DNA from: HGM04593 sp045634085
Lineage (GTDB): Bacteria > Bacteroidota > Bacteroidia > Bacteroidales > Bacteroidaceae
Length of the DNA: 40,918 nt
Assembly (NCBI GenBank): GCA_045634085.1
Contig: JAZQZM010000009.1
Span: forward strand, 1 to 40,918
Direction of reading: 5' to 3'
In this document: in pieces, positions 1 through 8,400 of the stretch
Numbering within the stretch: position 1 is the first letter of the stretch
Layout: the number at the start of each line of letters is the position of its first letter
The notes under the pieces: model-generated
The model's input: the letters and a program-made list of their open reading frames with translations, nothing else
Told to the model about the DNA's origin: nothing
Database searches by the model: none
Made by a program: the position numbers and the translations under genes

Positions 1-154
1 TCAAGATAATTGCTGAAAAAACTTTTTAACAATTGCTGTAGAAGTCTGTAATGCAGATTATGAATGTTTTTTGCTTGTAATAGTAGAGTGGCGACAAAAT
101 TTGAACAGGGTCTATAAAAAGATTTCTCCTCAAAAAATGTCGCCGTCTCATAGT

Positions 155-373
155 TCAGAAGCTCAGACAATCATAGGTCTGTAAAATCTCCTCTTGTCTC
201 AATCCAAGATAGCGTTTTGTAATACTTACGCTTGAATGGTTGAATAGTTCACATAATGTCTTCTGGTTTACAGATTGGTTTACACAAACGCAATAAAACC
301 ATATAAAAACCACCAAAAAACTATGTTTTTCAATATTAACAAAAGGCGTTTGCATAAAAAGAAAATCTCTCAT
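155..373 (-). pseudogene. Remnant of a tyrosine recombinase/integrase C-terminus
   Basis: The 72-codon reading frame ends in a segment typical of the last part of Bacteroidota tyrosine recombinases: a Leu-rich helix, then FNHSSVSITKRYLGL and a short charged tail. His46 of the NHSS motif and Tyr55, nine residues later, have the spacing of the conserved H/W residue and the tyrosine nucleophile. The upstream catalytic Arg and HxxR box are absent, and residues 1 to about 32 do not look like an integrase, so the gene is cut off. It lies just beyond the 3' end of a tRNA-Leu gene, on the same strand, which is a usual target and arrangement for integrative elements. A non-catalytic remnant is the best reading; a complete short protein is unlikely. 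Confidence 0.6.
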
Positions 374-403
374 AAATCAATGATTTACAAGAGATTAACC
401 CAG

Positions 404-489
404 TACTCGAAGCGGGACTTGAACCCGCACGGCGTTTAAATGCCAAAGGATTTTAAGTCCTTCGTGTCTACCGATTCCACCATTCGAGC
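404..489 (-). tRNA. tRNA-Leu (anticodon UAA)
   Basis: The reverse complement folds as a class II tRNA. The acceptor stem GCTCGAA pairs with TTCGAGT (one G-T pair), the anticodon loop is CTTAAAA with anticodon TAA at 453-455, there is a long variable arm, and the T arm is GCGGG TTCAAGT CCCGC. The sequence closely resembles E. coli tRNA-Leu(UAA). The 3' CCA is not encoded; the DNA continues CTG after the discriminator A. A good promoter lies upstream, and an integrase remnant lies past the 3' end. Confidence 0.96.
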
Positions 490-535
490 GACCTTATGTA
501 TGTCATTGCCTGGCTGCGCCAAGCATTAACGGGTG

Positions 536-566
536 CAAAGATAGGACAATTTGCCAAAATTACAAA
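536..566 (-). promoter_or_regulatory. Promoter of tRNA-Leu
   Basis: On the minus strand TTTG (563-566) is followed after exactly 19 bp by TATCTTTG (536-543). This is a full match to the Bacteroides -33 TTTG and -7 TAnnTTTG elements. Transcription would begin about 40 bp before the mature tRNA 5' end. Confidence 0.7.
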
Positions 567-613
567 GTACTGCGTAATTTATTTGTATTCCGGTGGTTTT
601 GCACCCGGGTGTG

Positions 614-1132
614 TCAGTTCTGTATCATGAGGCTGTTGTCGGGGCCGAATATCCTGTATTTCCACATGGGGCGGGATTTTCCCTCTATGGCTATGCCGCC
701 GCTGTTGAGGTCGAACTTGACTCCGCATGTGGGGCATGTTCCGTGTCCGTGTACCCTGTCTATGCTCAGGCGGTTGCTGGCCTTCTCGCAGTTGGGGCAC
801 GCCCAGTCGAAAGCCCACATGTTGCCGTCGCATGCCGTTGGCGTGCCTATGATGAGTCCGCCAAGACCGTAGTAGAATGGGCTCTGCTGCAGTTGTATCT
901 GGGGGATGTTTACTCTGGTCTCGTTGCCCAGTGCGTCGATGAGCCTGTACTGTCCCGCGTTGGCACCACGGCGCACGCTGATGAACTGTCCGGGGCTTTT
1001 GGCCTGGTTGTACGGGTGTATGGTGGCATCGAAGATGAAGTTGGCTCGGTAGCTTGAGTATGGGTTTTCATCGTCGCATGCGGTGAGTACGAATGCCGAT
1101 ATCATGGCGAGTATGTATAATGCTCTTTTCAT
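614..1132 (-). CDS. Lipoprotein with a Rieske-like four-cysteine site
   Basis: This predicted lipoprotein of 172 aa has a signal peptide ending in the lipobox LTAC (Cys19). The start at 1132 is chosen because it puts the lipobox in place; an in-frame upstream start at 1183 would add 17 residues before the signal. The C-terminal half holds C112-x2-C115, 17 residues, then C133-x2-C136, followed by a GxxFDLNSGG stretch. The layout and the flanking Gly-rich loops recall a Rieske [2Fe-2S] domain (C-x-H ... C-x2-H), but cysteines stand where histidines would be. The site could hold zinc or a rubredoxin-like iron. It is the last gene of the minus-strand run after argH, separated from it by 92 bp with a hairpin. 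Its role is unknown. Confidence 0.7.
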   Translation of the reverse strand: MKRALYILAMISAFVLTACDDENPYSSYRANFIFDATIHPYNQAKSPGQFISVRRGANAGQYRLIDALGNETRVNIPQIQLQQSPFYYGLGGLIIGTPTACDGNMWAFDWACPNCEKASNRLSIDRVHGHGTCPTCGVKFDLNSGGIAIEGKSRPMWKYRIFGPDNSLMIQN

Positions 1133-1152
1133 CGTTTGGCTGTTTATTGGAC

Positions 1153-1196
1153 AAACGCAGCAGGTTGTGTCTTTATTGCACAATTCTGCTGCGTTT
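1153..1196 (-). terminator. Hairpin between argH and the lipoprotein gene
   Basis: AAACGCAGCAG (1153-1163) pairs perfectly with CTGCTGCGTTT (1186-1196), and the stem extends inward through GTTGTG/CACAAT with wobble pairs. There is no clear T tract on the minus strand, so it may be a weak terminator, an attenuator or an RNA-processing site for the downstream lipoprotein gene. Confidence 0.45.
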
Positions 1197-1224
1197 AATC
1201 TATTTTAGGTATTGTGTGTACGGC

Positions 1225-2565
1225 TTATGCCTTGAGTAGTGCCTCCTCGGCATTGCGTGCCTTGTCGAAATCCATTGCTTCGTATATGCCGTACATAATT
1301 TTTCTTATCTCTTCGTTGCACAGGTTGCCGATGCTGCCTTCGTGGGTGTGGTGCACGTCCTTGTTTGGTGTGAATGTGCCGGCTTCGATATCGAGGCCCA
1401 CCTTCTTGTAGGCATCGCGGAACGGCATTCCCTCTGTGGCAAGGCGGTTCACCTCCTCTACGCTGAACATTGCATCGTAGCGGCTGTCGTTGAGAATCTC
1501 CTTGTTTACCTCAATGCGCTCAATGATGTATGTTGCCATTGCAAGGCACTCCTTTAGCTCGGCAAATGCGGGCATGAACAGTTCCTTGATGATTTGAAGG
1601 TCGCGGAAATAGCCGCTCGGCAGGTTATTCATAATCATTGTTATGTCCATTGGCAGCGCCTGCAGGCGGGTGCACTTTGCGCGCATAATCTCAAAGACAT
1701 CGGGGTTTTTCTTGTGTGGCATAATGCTGCTGCCTGTGGTGCACTCGGCGGGAAGTTTTACGAACCCGAAATTCTGCGAGTTGAACATACAAGCGTCGAA
1801 AGCCAGTTTCGACAGTGTGCCGGCAACGCTTGCCAGAGCAAATGCAATGTTCTTTTCGCATTTGCCGCGTCCCATCTGTGCATACACTACGTTGTAGTTC
1901 ATTGAGTCAAATCCCAGCAACTCTGTTGTCATTGTGCGGTTGAGTGGGAACGATGAGCCATAGCCTGCAGCCGAGCCCAGCGGGTTGCGGTTGCACATCC
2001 TGTAGGCTGCCTGTAGAAAGAGCATATCATCGGCAAGGCTCTCGGCGTATGCACCGAACCACAGACCGAACGACGATGGCATTGCCACCTGCAGATGGGT
2101 GTAGCCCGGCATAAGCACCTCCTTGTGCTTCTCGCTCTGCTCCTGCAGTGCGTCGAAAAGCGCAACTACTGCCTCGCAAACCTCTTGTAACTCGTGTCGG
2201 GTGAAGAGCTTCAGGTCAAGAAGTACCTGGTCGTTGCGCGAACGTCCGCTATGGATTTTCTTGCCTATGTCGCCAAGAACGCGTGTGAGCATGAGTTCCA
2301 CCTGTGAGTGTACATCCTCGACGCCCTCTTCAATAACAAAGCCGCCTTGCTCTATTATGCCGTAGATGTTGCGCAGTTCGGCATGAAGGTTCTGCATCTC
2401 TTCGCTTGTCAGCAGGCCTATGCTCTCGAGCATCTTGCTGTGAGCCAAGGAACCCAATACGTCATAACGTGCCAACAGTAGGTCGAGCTCTCTGTCCCGG
2501 CCCACGGTGAAGCGCTCAATCTCGGGGTTTACGTCTATGTTCTTTTCCCAAAGTTTCTTTGCCAT
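1225..2565 (-). CDS. argH: Argininosuccinate lyase
   Basis: This enzyme splits argininosuccinate into arginine and fumarate, the last step of arginine synthesis. The 446 aa length fits the family. Visible motifs are SGRSRNDQV at 106-114, PGYTHLQ at 153-159 with the conserved TxH histidine, and the fumarase/aspartase superfamily signature GSSIMPHKKNPD at 278-289, which carries the catalytic serine. It starts 11 bp downstream of the SRPBCC gene stop and is therefore probably co-transcribed with pyrE, whose pathway also draws on carbamoyl phosphate. Confidence 0.97.
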   Translation of the reverse strand: MAKKLWEKNIDVNPEIERFTVGRDRELDLLLARYDVLGSLAHSKMLESIGLLTSEEMQNLHAELRNIYGIIEQGGFVIEEGVEDVHSQVELMLTRVLGDIGKKIHSGRSRNDQVLLDLKLFTRHELQEVCEAVVALFDALQEQSEKHKEVLMPGYTHLQVAMPSSFGLWFGAYAESLADDMLFLQAAYRMCNRNPLGSAAGYGSSFPLNRTMTTELLGFDSMNYNVVYAQMGRGKCEKNIAFALASVAGTLSKLAFDACMFNSQNFGFVKLPAECTTGSSIMPHKKNPDVFEIMRAKCTRLQALPMDITMIMNNLPSGYFRDLQIIKELFMPAFAELKECLAMATYIIERIEVNKEILNDSRYDAMFSVEEVNRLATEGMPFRDAYKKVGLDIEAGTFTPNKDVHHTHEGSIGNLCNEEIRKIMYGIYEAMDFDKARNAEEALLKA

Positions 2566-2576
2566 TCTTGTTCTTA

Positions 2577-2987
2577 TCAGTACTGGATTACTGCAAGGAC
2601 CTCGGCAACTTTCTCAATGCCGTCCTTCAAAGGTTTTTCTATCATGGAACGTATCATGAAGTTGAGCTCGGTCTTTACAACCACGCGCAGTTTCGATGCC
2701 GCCTCGCCGTCGGGGATAATCTGTATCCACATGTTGGTGGGGAACGGTGAACCGACTGCCTCGAGTTTGATGCACTTTGGCGCTTCGCGGTCTACAACCT
2801 TGATTGTAAGGTTGCCGAGTGGCGGGATTGTCGCACTGGCCTCATCGCGGCTGTATTTGAAGTCCTGCACCTTGTCGGTGGGGAGCTTGTCCTTTATAGC
2901 TTCGAGGTTGTTGAGGTCCTCGAGCTTTGCATACACTCTCTCCTGTGGAAAGGGTATGCATTTTACGCTGCTTTCGTACTGGTCCAT
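2577..2987 (-). CDS. SRPBCC-family protein (START-like fold)
   Basis: The 136 aa soluble protein has no signal peptide. The pattern suggests the SRPBCC helix-grip fold: an N-terminal strand (YESSVKCIPFPQERVYAKL), a DLNNLEAIKD helix, a run of short beta strands, and a long C-terminal helix (MIRSMIEKPLKDGIEKVAEVL). Such proteins bind hydrophobic ligands in a cavity, but the ligand cannot be read from the sequence. It sits between pyrE (6 bp gap) and argH (11 bp gap), so it belongs to the same transcript. The context suggests a conserved housekeeping neighbour rather than a pathway enzyme. Confidence 0.75.
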   Translation of the reverse strand: MDQYESSVKCIPFPQERVYAKLEDLNNLEAIKDKLPTDKVQDFKYSRDEASATIPPLGNLTIKVVDREAPKCIKLEAVGSPFPTNMWIQIIPDGEAASKLRVVVKTELNFMIRSMIEKPLKDGIEKVAEVLAVIQY

Positions 2988-2993
2988 GATGTA

Positions 2994-3638
2994 TTACTTG
3001 AGGTCGTTTCTCCACTCCGATGGGTTTGCGCGCCACTCCTGGAGTGTAGGCATAACCTCCTCGGTGATGTAGTTTGTCTCCTTGGCAGCCTCGACTACAG
3101 CCTCGTAGTTTGTGAGGGTGATGAGTTTCACGCCGGCGTTCTCAAAGGCCTCGGCAGCAACACCGAAACCGTATGTGAACGATGCTACCATACCTACAAC
3201 CTCCACGCCTGCAGCACGCAATGCGTCAACTGCGCGCAAGCTGCTGAGACCTGTAGATACAAGGTCCTCAACGACAACAACCTTTGCACCAGGGTAAACG
3301 TCACCCTCAATCTGGTTGCCCATGCCGTGGTCCTTTGCCTTTGGGCGAACATATACGAATGGCTTGCCAAGCTCCTCGGCAACGAGAGCACCCTGTGCAA
3401 TGGCGCCTGTAGCAACACCTGCAACGATGTCGGCCTCGGGGAACTCCTCAAGGATGAGGTTTGCAAGACCCAACTTCACGCGTGTGCGCAAGCCTGGGAA
3501 TGACAATGTCTTGCGGTTGTCACAGTAGATTGGTGACTTCCAACCTGATGCCCATGTAAAAGGCTGCTCGGGCTGCAACTTTACAGCCTTGATCTTGAGT
3601 AATTCTGCTGCAAGCAGCAATTCTGATTTGTTTGCCAT
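2994..3638 (-). CDS. pyrE: Orotate phosphoribosyltransferase
   Basis: The enzyme converts orotate and PRPP to OMP in pyrimidine synthesis. At 214 aa it has the usual length. The PRPP-binding signature VVVVEDLVSTGLSS is at 120-133, with the paired acidic residues followed by a STG loop. The flexible catalytic loop RPKAKDHG (98-105) supplies Lys and His, and the N-terminal SPIYCDNR motif for orotate and PRPP binding is also present. It lies 50 bp after the SUI1-like gene and 6 bp before the SRPBCC gene, in a minus-strand operon. Confidence 0.97.
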   Translation of the reverse strand: MANKSELLLAAELLKIKAVKLQPEQPFTWASGWKSPIYCDNRKTLSFPGLRTRVKLGLANLILEEFPEADIVAGVATGAIAQGALVAEELGKPFVYVRPKAKDHGMGNQIEGDVYPGAKVVVVEDLVSTGLSSLRAVDALRAAGVEVVGMVASFTYGFGVAAEAFENAGVKLITLTNYEAVVEAAKETNYITEEVMPTLQEWRANPSEWRNDLK

Positions 3639-3688
3639 AGTATTTGAAATTTAATAGTTCCTGAATGCGAAGATAATAAAATATCTGG

Positions 3689-4033
3689 TTATTTGGTTTG
3701 CGTGTAACCCTCTTTTTTAAGAATGTCAATGACTTTCTCCTTGAAATCGCCCTGGATAAGTATCTCGCCGTCCTTGGCGCTGCCGCCTACGCCGCATCTG
3801 GTCTTGAGCAGCTTTCCCAACTCCTTCATGTCGTCCGATGTGCCGATGAAGTTCTTTACAAGCGTCACGGTCTTGCCGCCACGGTGGTTCTTCTCAATGC
3901 TCACCCTCAGCTTCTGCTGCTGTTTGGGGAGTGTCTCGTTTTCCTCGATTTCATCGGTGGAATATTCAAAGTTGGGGTTAGTGGAGTATACTATGTTGAG
4001 CCTCTCCTTCCAGTCATTTTTCTTTGTTGCCAT
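3689..4033 (-). CDS. yciH: SUI1/YciH-family translation factor
   Basis: This small basic protein of 114 aa carries a C-terminal SUI1 (eIF1-like) domain. The hallmarks are IEKNHRGGKTVTLVKNF at about 48-64, a DMKELGKLLKTRCGVGGSAKDGEILIQGD segment from about 70, and a closing helix. Bacterial YciH proteins are thought to influence start-codon fidelity. The N-terminal 40 residues are charged and probably unstructured. It is the first gene of the minus-strand pyrE-argH run and is divergent from rex, with a shared 155 bp intergenic region. Confidence 0.88.
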   Translation of the reverse strand: MATKKNDWKERLNIVYSTNPNFEYSTDEIEENETLPKQQQKLRVSIEKNHRGGKTVTLVKNFIGTSDDMKELGKLLKTRCGVGGSAKDGEILIQGDFKEKVIDILKKEGYTQTK

Positions 4034-4071
4034 TGTGTGCCTGTTTTCTGTTCTCGTGTGCTAAGGTACAA

Positions 4072-4118
4072 TATTTTTGTGACAAATTTTATTCCCTCGT
4101 AAAATAACACTATTTTTG
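4072..4118 (+). promoter_or_regulatory. Candidate promoter region of rex
   Basis: Two copies of TATTTTTG (4072-4079 and 4111-4118) match the Bacteroides -7 element TAnnTTTG upstream of rex. The second has TTTA 19 bp upstream (4088-4091), three of four bases of the -33 element. TTTGTGACAAA, around the first copy, is a small palindrome that could be part of an operator. I see no full Rex-type operator. Confidence 0.35.
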
Positions 4119-4188
4119 TTACGTTATATTAGAAATTGTCTTGCTTTATAACTTAATATAAAGCCAATAATATCTTGCGATAAACTGC

Positions 4189-4875
4189 ATGCGTGAAACT
4201 ATGACAACAAATTCCAGAATAGAGAAAGTACCCGAACCTACCCTGCGCCGTCTTCCATGGTATCTGTCGGTGTGTCGTCTGCTCAAGCAGCGTGGCGACC
4301 AGTATGTCTCATCGACACGCCTCTCCAAGGAGACCAACATTGTCGCTTCGCAGATTGCAAAGGACCTTTCGTGTGTGAACATCGTGGGACGTACCCGTGT
4401 GGGGTATGAGATTGACAACCTGCTTGAGGTGCTTGAGGATTTTCTGGGCTTTACCCGTGTACACAAGGCGTTCCTGTTCGGCGCCGGTCGTCTGGGCGGT
4501 GCTCTGCTCAATGACAGCGGTCTAAAGCAGTTCGGGCTTGAGGTTGTGGCAGCCTTTGATACCAATCCACGTGTAGTGGGGCATAGCATTGCCGGAATCC
4601 CTGTGTACCACATCAATGACCTTGAGGCAAAGATAAAGCGCCATAATGTAAAGATAGGGATACTCACCGTGCCCATCGACAGAGCACAGGAAGTTGCCGA
4701 CAAGATGGTGGTGTGGGGCATAAAGGCCATCTGGAACTTCACTCCGCTACGTATACGTGTCCCCGAGAATATCGTGGTGCAAAACACATCGCTGTATGCC
4801 CACCTGTCACTGATGTTCAACCGCCTTGAGGGTCTTGAGGATCTCCCCGGCGAAAACGAAAAACTGTTGAAATGA
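4189..4875 (+). CDS. rex: Redox-sensing transcriptional repressor Rex
   Basis: Rex senses the NADH/NAD+ ratio and represses fermentation and respiration genes. The 228 aa protein has an N-terminal winged helix with the family's characteristic start (PEPTLRRLPWYLSVCRLL) and a recognition region with VASQIAKDLS. A Rossmann domain follows, whose dinucleotide-binding loop GAGRLGGALL lies at 98-107. The conserved ending SLYAHLSLMFNRLE contributes to the domain-swapped dimer. An ATG at 4201 (Met5) is an equally good start. The stop overlaps the start of the FAH-family gene by 4 bp (ATGA), so the two are translationally coupled, and the operon continues into porU. Confidence 0.95.
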   Translation: MRETMTTNSRIEKVPEPTLRRLPWYLSVCRLLKQRGDQYVSSTRLSKETNIVASQIAKDLSCVNIVGRTRVGYEIDNLLEVLEDFLGFTRVHKAFLFGAGRLGGALLNDSGLKQFGLEVVAAFDTNPRVVGHSIAGIPVYHINDLEAKIKRHNVKIGILTVPIDRAQEVADKMVVWGIKAIWNFTPLRIRVPENIVVQNTSLYAHLSLMFNRLEGLEDLPGENEKLLK

Positions 4876-5486
4876 AGATAATAGCTGTTGGAAAGAACTA
4901 TGCAGAACATGCATTCGAGTTTGACGGCACGGTAGAGAAGCCCGCCGTTCCCATGATATTCATGAAGCCCGATTCTGCCATAATCAAGAACGGGAAGCAC
5001 TTCTATGTGCCCGATTTCCTTGGCCGTGTGGATTATGAGGCTGAAATCGTCGTGCGCATAAACAAATTGGGCAAGAGCATCCCTGTCCGTTTTGCCCATC
5101 GCTACTACGATGCGATAACTGTGGGAATTGACTTTACTGCACGCGACATGCAGCGTGCTTTTATCGAGGCCGGTGCTCCTTGGGAACTGAGCAAGGGGTT
5201 CGACGGTTCGGCTGTGCTGGGCGAGTTCCGTTCTGTGGAGCAGTATGATATTGACAACGTCCCTTTCTCGCTGACTATTGATGACAAGGTTGTGCAGAGT
5301 GCCACGACGGCAGAGATGCTCTTCAAGGTGGATGAGATAATTGCATACATAAGCCGTTTCTGCACCCTGAAGACCGGTGACCTCATCTTTACGGGAACCC
5401 CCGCAGGCAGCGGTCCGGTTGCAATAGGTACGCACCTGAAAGGCTTCATTGGCGAAGAGAAGGTGCTCGATTTTCATGTGAGATAA
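4872..5486 (+). CDS. Fumarylacetoacetate hydrolase-family protein
   Basis: The 204 aa protein spans a complete small FAH fold of the YcgM type. The start KIIAVGKNYAEHAFE contains the family's catalytic-like His13. The metal ligands appear as E56-x-E58 in VDYEAEIVVRI, followed by GIDFTARDMQ and SKGFDG. The ending TPAGSGPV lies in the conserved substrate loop. Relatives include acylpyruvate hydrolases and oxaloacetate decarboxylases or tautomerases, so the exact substrate is open. It overlaps rex by 4 bp and is followed 4 bp later by porU. Confidence 0.9.
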   Translation: MKIIAVGKNYAEHAFEFDGTVEKPAVPMIFMKPDSAIIKNGKHFYVPDFLGRVDYEAEIVVRINKLGKSIPVRFAHRYYDAITVGIDFTARDMQRAFIEAGAPWELSKGFDGSAVLGEFRSVEQYDIDNVPFSLTIDDKVVQSATTAEMLFKVDEIIAYISRFCTLKTGDLIFTGTPAGSGPVAIGTHLKGFIGEEKVLDFHVR

Positions 5487-5490
5487 TATT

Positions 5491-8400
5491 ATGGGAATAA
5501 AGAGAATACTGTTTGTGCTGTGCACGTTGCTTCCGCTTGCTGCAAGGGCGCAGTTTGTGGATGTGGGCTGGTCTTCGGTGAAGAATGACTCACTGTTGCC
5601 GTTATGTACGTCGGTGGTTGACCTGTCTGTCGATTATGCCGCATACAGATATTCGGCCCATGTGGAGTATCCCGAATATGTGCGCATGACAGCCGAGGAG
5701 GTCGCACGCTACTCATTGGCAGCAAAGCATCCCTCGTTGCCAGGCGAACCTGTGGTGGAGTGTCATGTTGGTGTGCAGGCAAAACAACCGCAGCTCGATA
5801 TCTCCTTTCTTCCCGTTGTGATGCGTGGCGGTGTCTATTACAAGATAAACTCGTACAAACTTGTTGTTGACAAGGTGCCGGTTCCTCAAAAAGCAAGTGG
5901 GGTGACACGTTCTGCCGCCGAACGCTATGCCGCGAACTCGGTGCTTGCGACTGGCAGGTGGGTGCGCATTGCGGTAAAGGAGAACGGCGTACACCAGATA
6001 ACGGACAGTGAACTTGCCAAAATGGGATTCAAGAATCCGGCGAAAGTGCGCATGTATGGATATGGCGGCCACAAACTTCCCGAAAAGGGTCTTGAGTCTC
6101 TTGTCGATGATCTTTGTGAGATTCCTCTTTGGCGTGAGAACAAGCGTATTCTTTTCTATGCCTACGGTGTCGTGAACTGGAAATATGATGCCGGGCGGTA
6201 TGTGCGTGAGAATAATGTGTATTCAGAATCAGGCTGTTATTTCTTGACCGAGAGTGATGAGGAACCTATGGCATTCCCGCGCGAGACTCTGCAGGATGCT
6301 TTGGCCGAGTATAATACGTTCAGGGATTATGCCTTGCACGAGAATGATGCAAAGAGCCTCTGCTCTTATGGACGTGAACTTGTCGACGACTACGATTATT
6401 CCCGCGGACGTACTGTAAAGTATAAGTTCCCGCTTAGTGGAGTTGTCGATGGAAAAGGAACTGTTGATCTCTCTTTTGCAACGAACGGAATAGAACGTTC
6501 TACTGTAGCGGTGAAGGTTGGAGACAAGGGTGCCGGAACTTTGGTTATCGGACGCTGCACTTCGGGCGAGCTTGGTAAGATTGTCTCAGGAAAGTTTACG
6601 GTAAATGAGGGACTTGCCGATAATCCGGTTGTGGAACTCACTCATTCAGTGTCGAACAGTTCTGTCAGTGGTGCACTCGATTATATTGCACTGAACTTCA
6701 CACGTGCCTTGGCTCTTTATGGTGCGCAGACCCTTTTCAGAGGGGCGCTTGCCAGTGGCAATGCCGACTTTGTGATTTCGGGTTGCGATGCCGATACAAG
6801 GGTGTGGGATGTCTCCGAACCGTCATCCATCAAGGAACTTGGCGGTACTCTTGAAGGTGGCAGGTATAAAGTGACCGCCCCGGCAAACTATGATGCAAAC
6901 CTCGTTGTGCTGAATGTGAAGGCGAAATTTCCTTCGGTGACTGTTGTCGGTGAAGTGCCAAACCAGAATCTTCATGCAATGGGGCATACCGATATGGTGA
7001 TAATTGTACCGTCCAACGGTAAATTCCTTTCGGCTGCTGAACGTCTTGCCGAGGCTCATCGTGTAGCCGATGGGATAAGTGTGGCTGTTGTCGCTGCACA
7101 ACAGGTGTATAATGAGTTCTCTTCGGGAACACCTGATGTCACTGCATACCGCAGGCTGATGAAGATGCTCTACGACCGTGCCCCGTCAGCCGATGAGGCT
7201 CCAAAATATCTGCTGCTCATGGGTGACAGCTGGTTCGACAACCGCCTGATAACATTCCCGGGACGTTCGCAGGATGATTATCTGCTATGCTATGAGTCGG
7301 TGAATTCGGTTGATGCCATACAGTCGTATGTGCTTGAGGATTATATGGGATTCCTTGATGACAATGAAGGCGCGAATCACAACCGTGACAAGGTTGATAT
7401 CGGTATCGGCCGTCTGCCTGTGCAGAGTGTAGGCGAGGCAAATGATGTGGTCGACAAGATAATCGCATATATGGACAACAAGGAGGCCGGTGCGTGGCAG
7501 AACGTGGTGTCCTTATTGGCCGATGACGGTGACGACAGCATGCCCAACCAGCATATGAAGGATGCCGACGGCATTGCGGCCGTAATGGAACAGAACTACC
7601 CGTTATATGTTATAGACAGAATCTATTGGGACGATTTTCCCTGTGAGCAGTCGGCCACAGGCGTACGCTATCCTGCTGTGACACAGGCTATATATGACCG
7701 TCTTGAGAAGGGCGCGCTTGTTGTCAATTACTCGGGACATGGCAGTGCAAATCTTCTTTCGCATGAGATGACATGGAAGGCTTCGGATATGGCTGCGGTA
7801 AAATCGTCACGCGTACCGTTCTGGGTTACGGCATCGTGCGACATCGGTCCTTTTGATATGGGTGACAACTCGGTTGCCGAGAGTGCCATTCTTAATCCCA
7901 ATGGAGCTGCAATAGGTCTTTTCACTACAACCCGTACGGTGTTGCAGAGTTACAATGCGGTAATCAACAAGGCCTTTATGAAGGAACTTCTCTCTTCGGT
8001 CAACAGTGGTGAGCCCGATGCTGTGGGCGATGCTGTGCGCCGTGCAAAGTGTAGCGTGATAACTGCCGGCAGCGACCTTAGTGTAAATAAACTGCAGTTT
8101 GTGCTGCTTGGCGACCCGGCATTGAGGCTAAAGATGCCGCAGTACAGGATTGTTGTTGAGGAGTTCAACGGTACCGCGGCCGATGAGGCTTCTTCGGCGT
8201 CGGCCGGTAGCCTGCTCAAGGTAAGCGGTTATGTCGCGGGGCGCGACGGCCGGTTGGCAAGTGATTTTGGCGGAACTCTCTATTCTACTCTCTTTGATAG
8301 TGCCGAAGAGGTCGGCACGCGTGACAATTCGGGTCTTGGAAGCTATGTGTACACTGCATATAAAAAGACACTCTTCTCGGGAAGCGATTCCATTTCAGGT

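Noticed and set aside
593..1057. Long plus-strand open frame opposite the lipoprotein gene
   Set aside because: It is antisense to the lipoprotein with its clear signal peptide and Cys motifs; the protein has no such features and is a shadow of codon bias.
4146..5525. A 459-codon minus-strand frame across rex and the FAH gene
   Set aside because: It covers two well-recognised genes on the other strand, has low-complexity Ser/Arg-rich composition, and lacks any family features.
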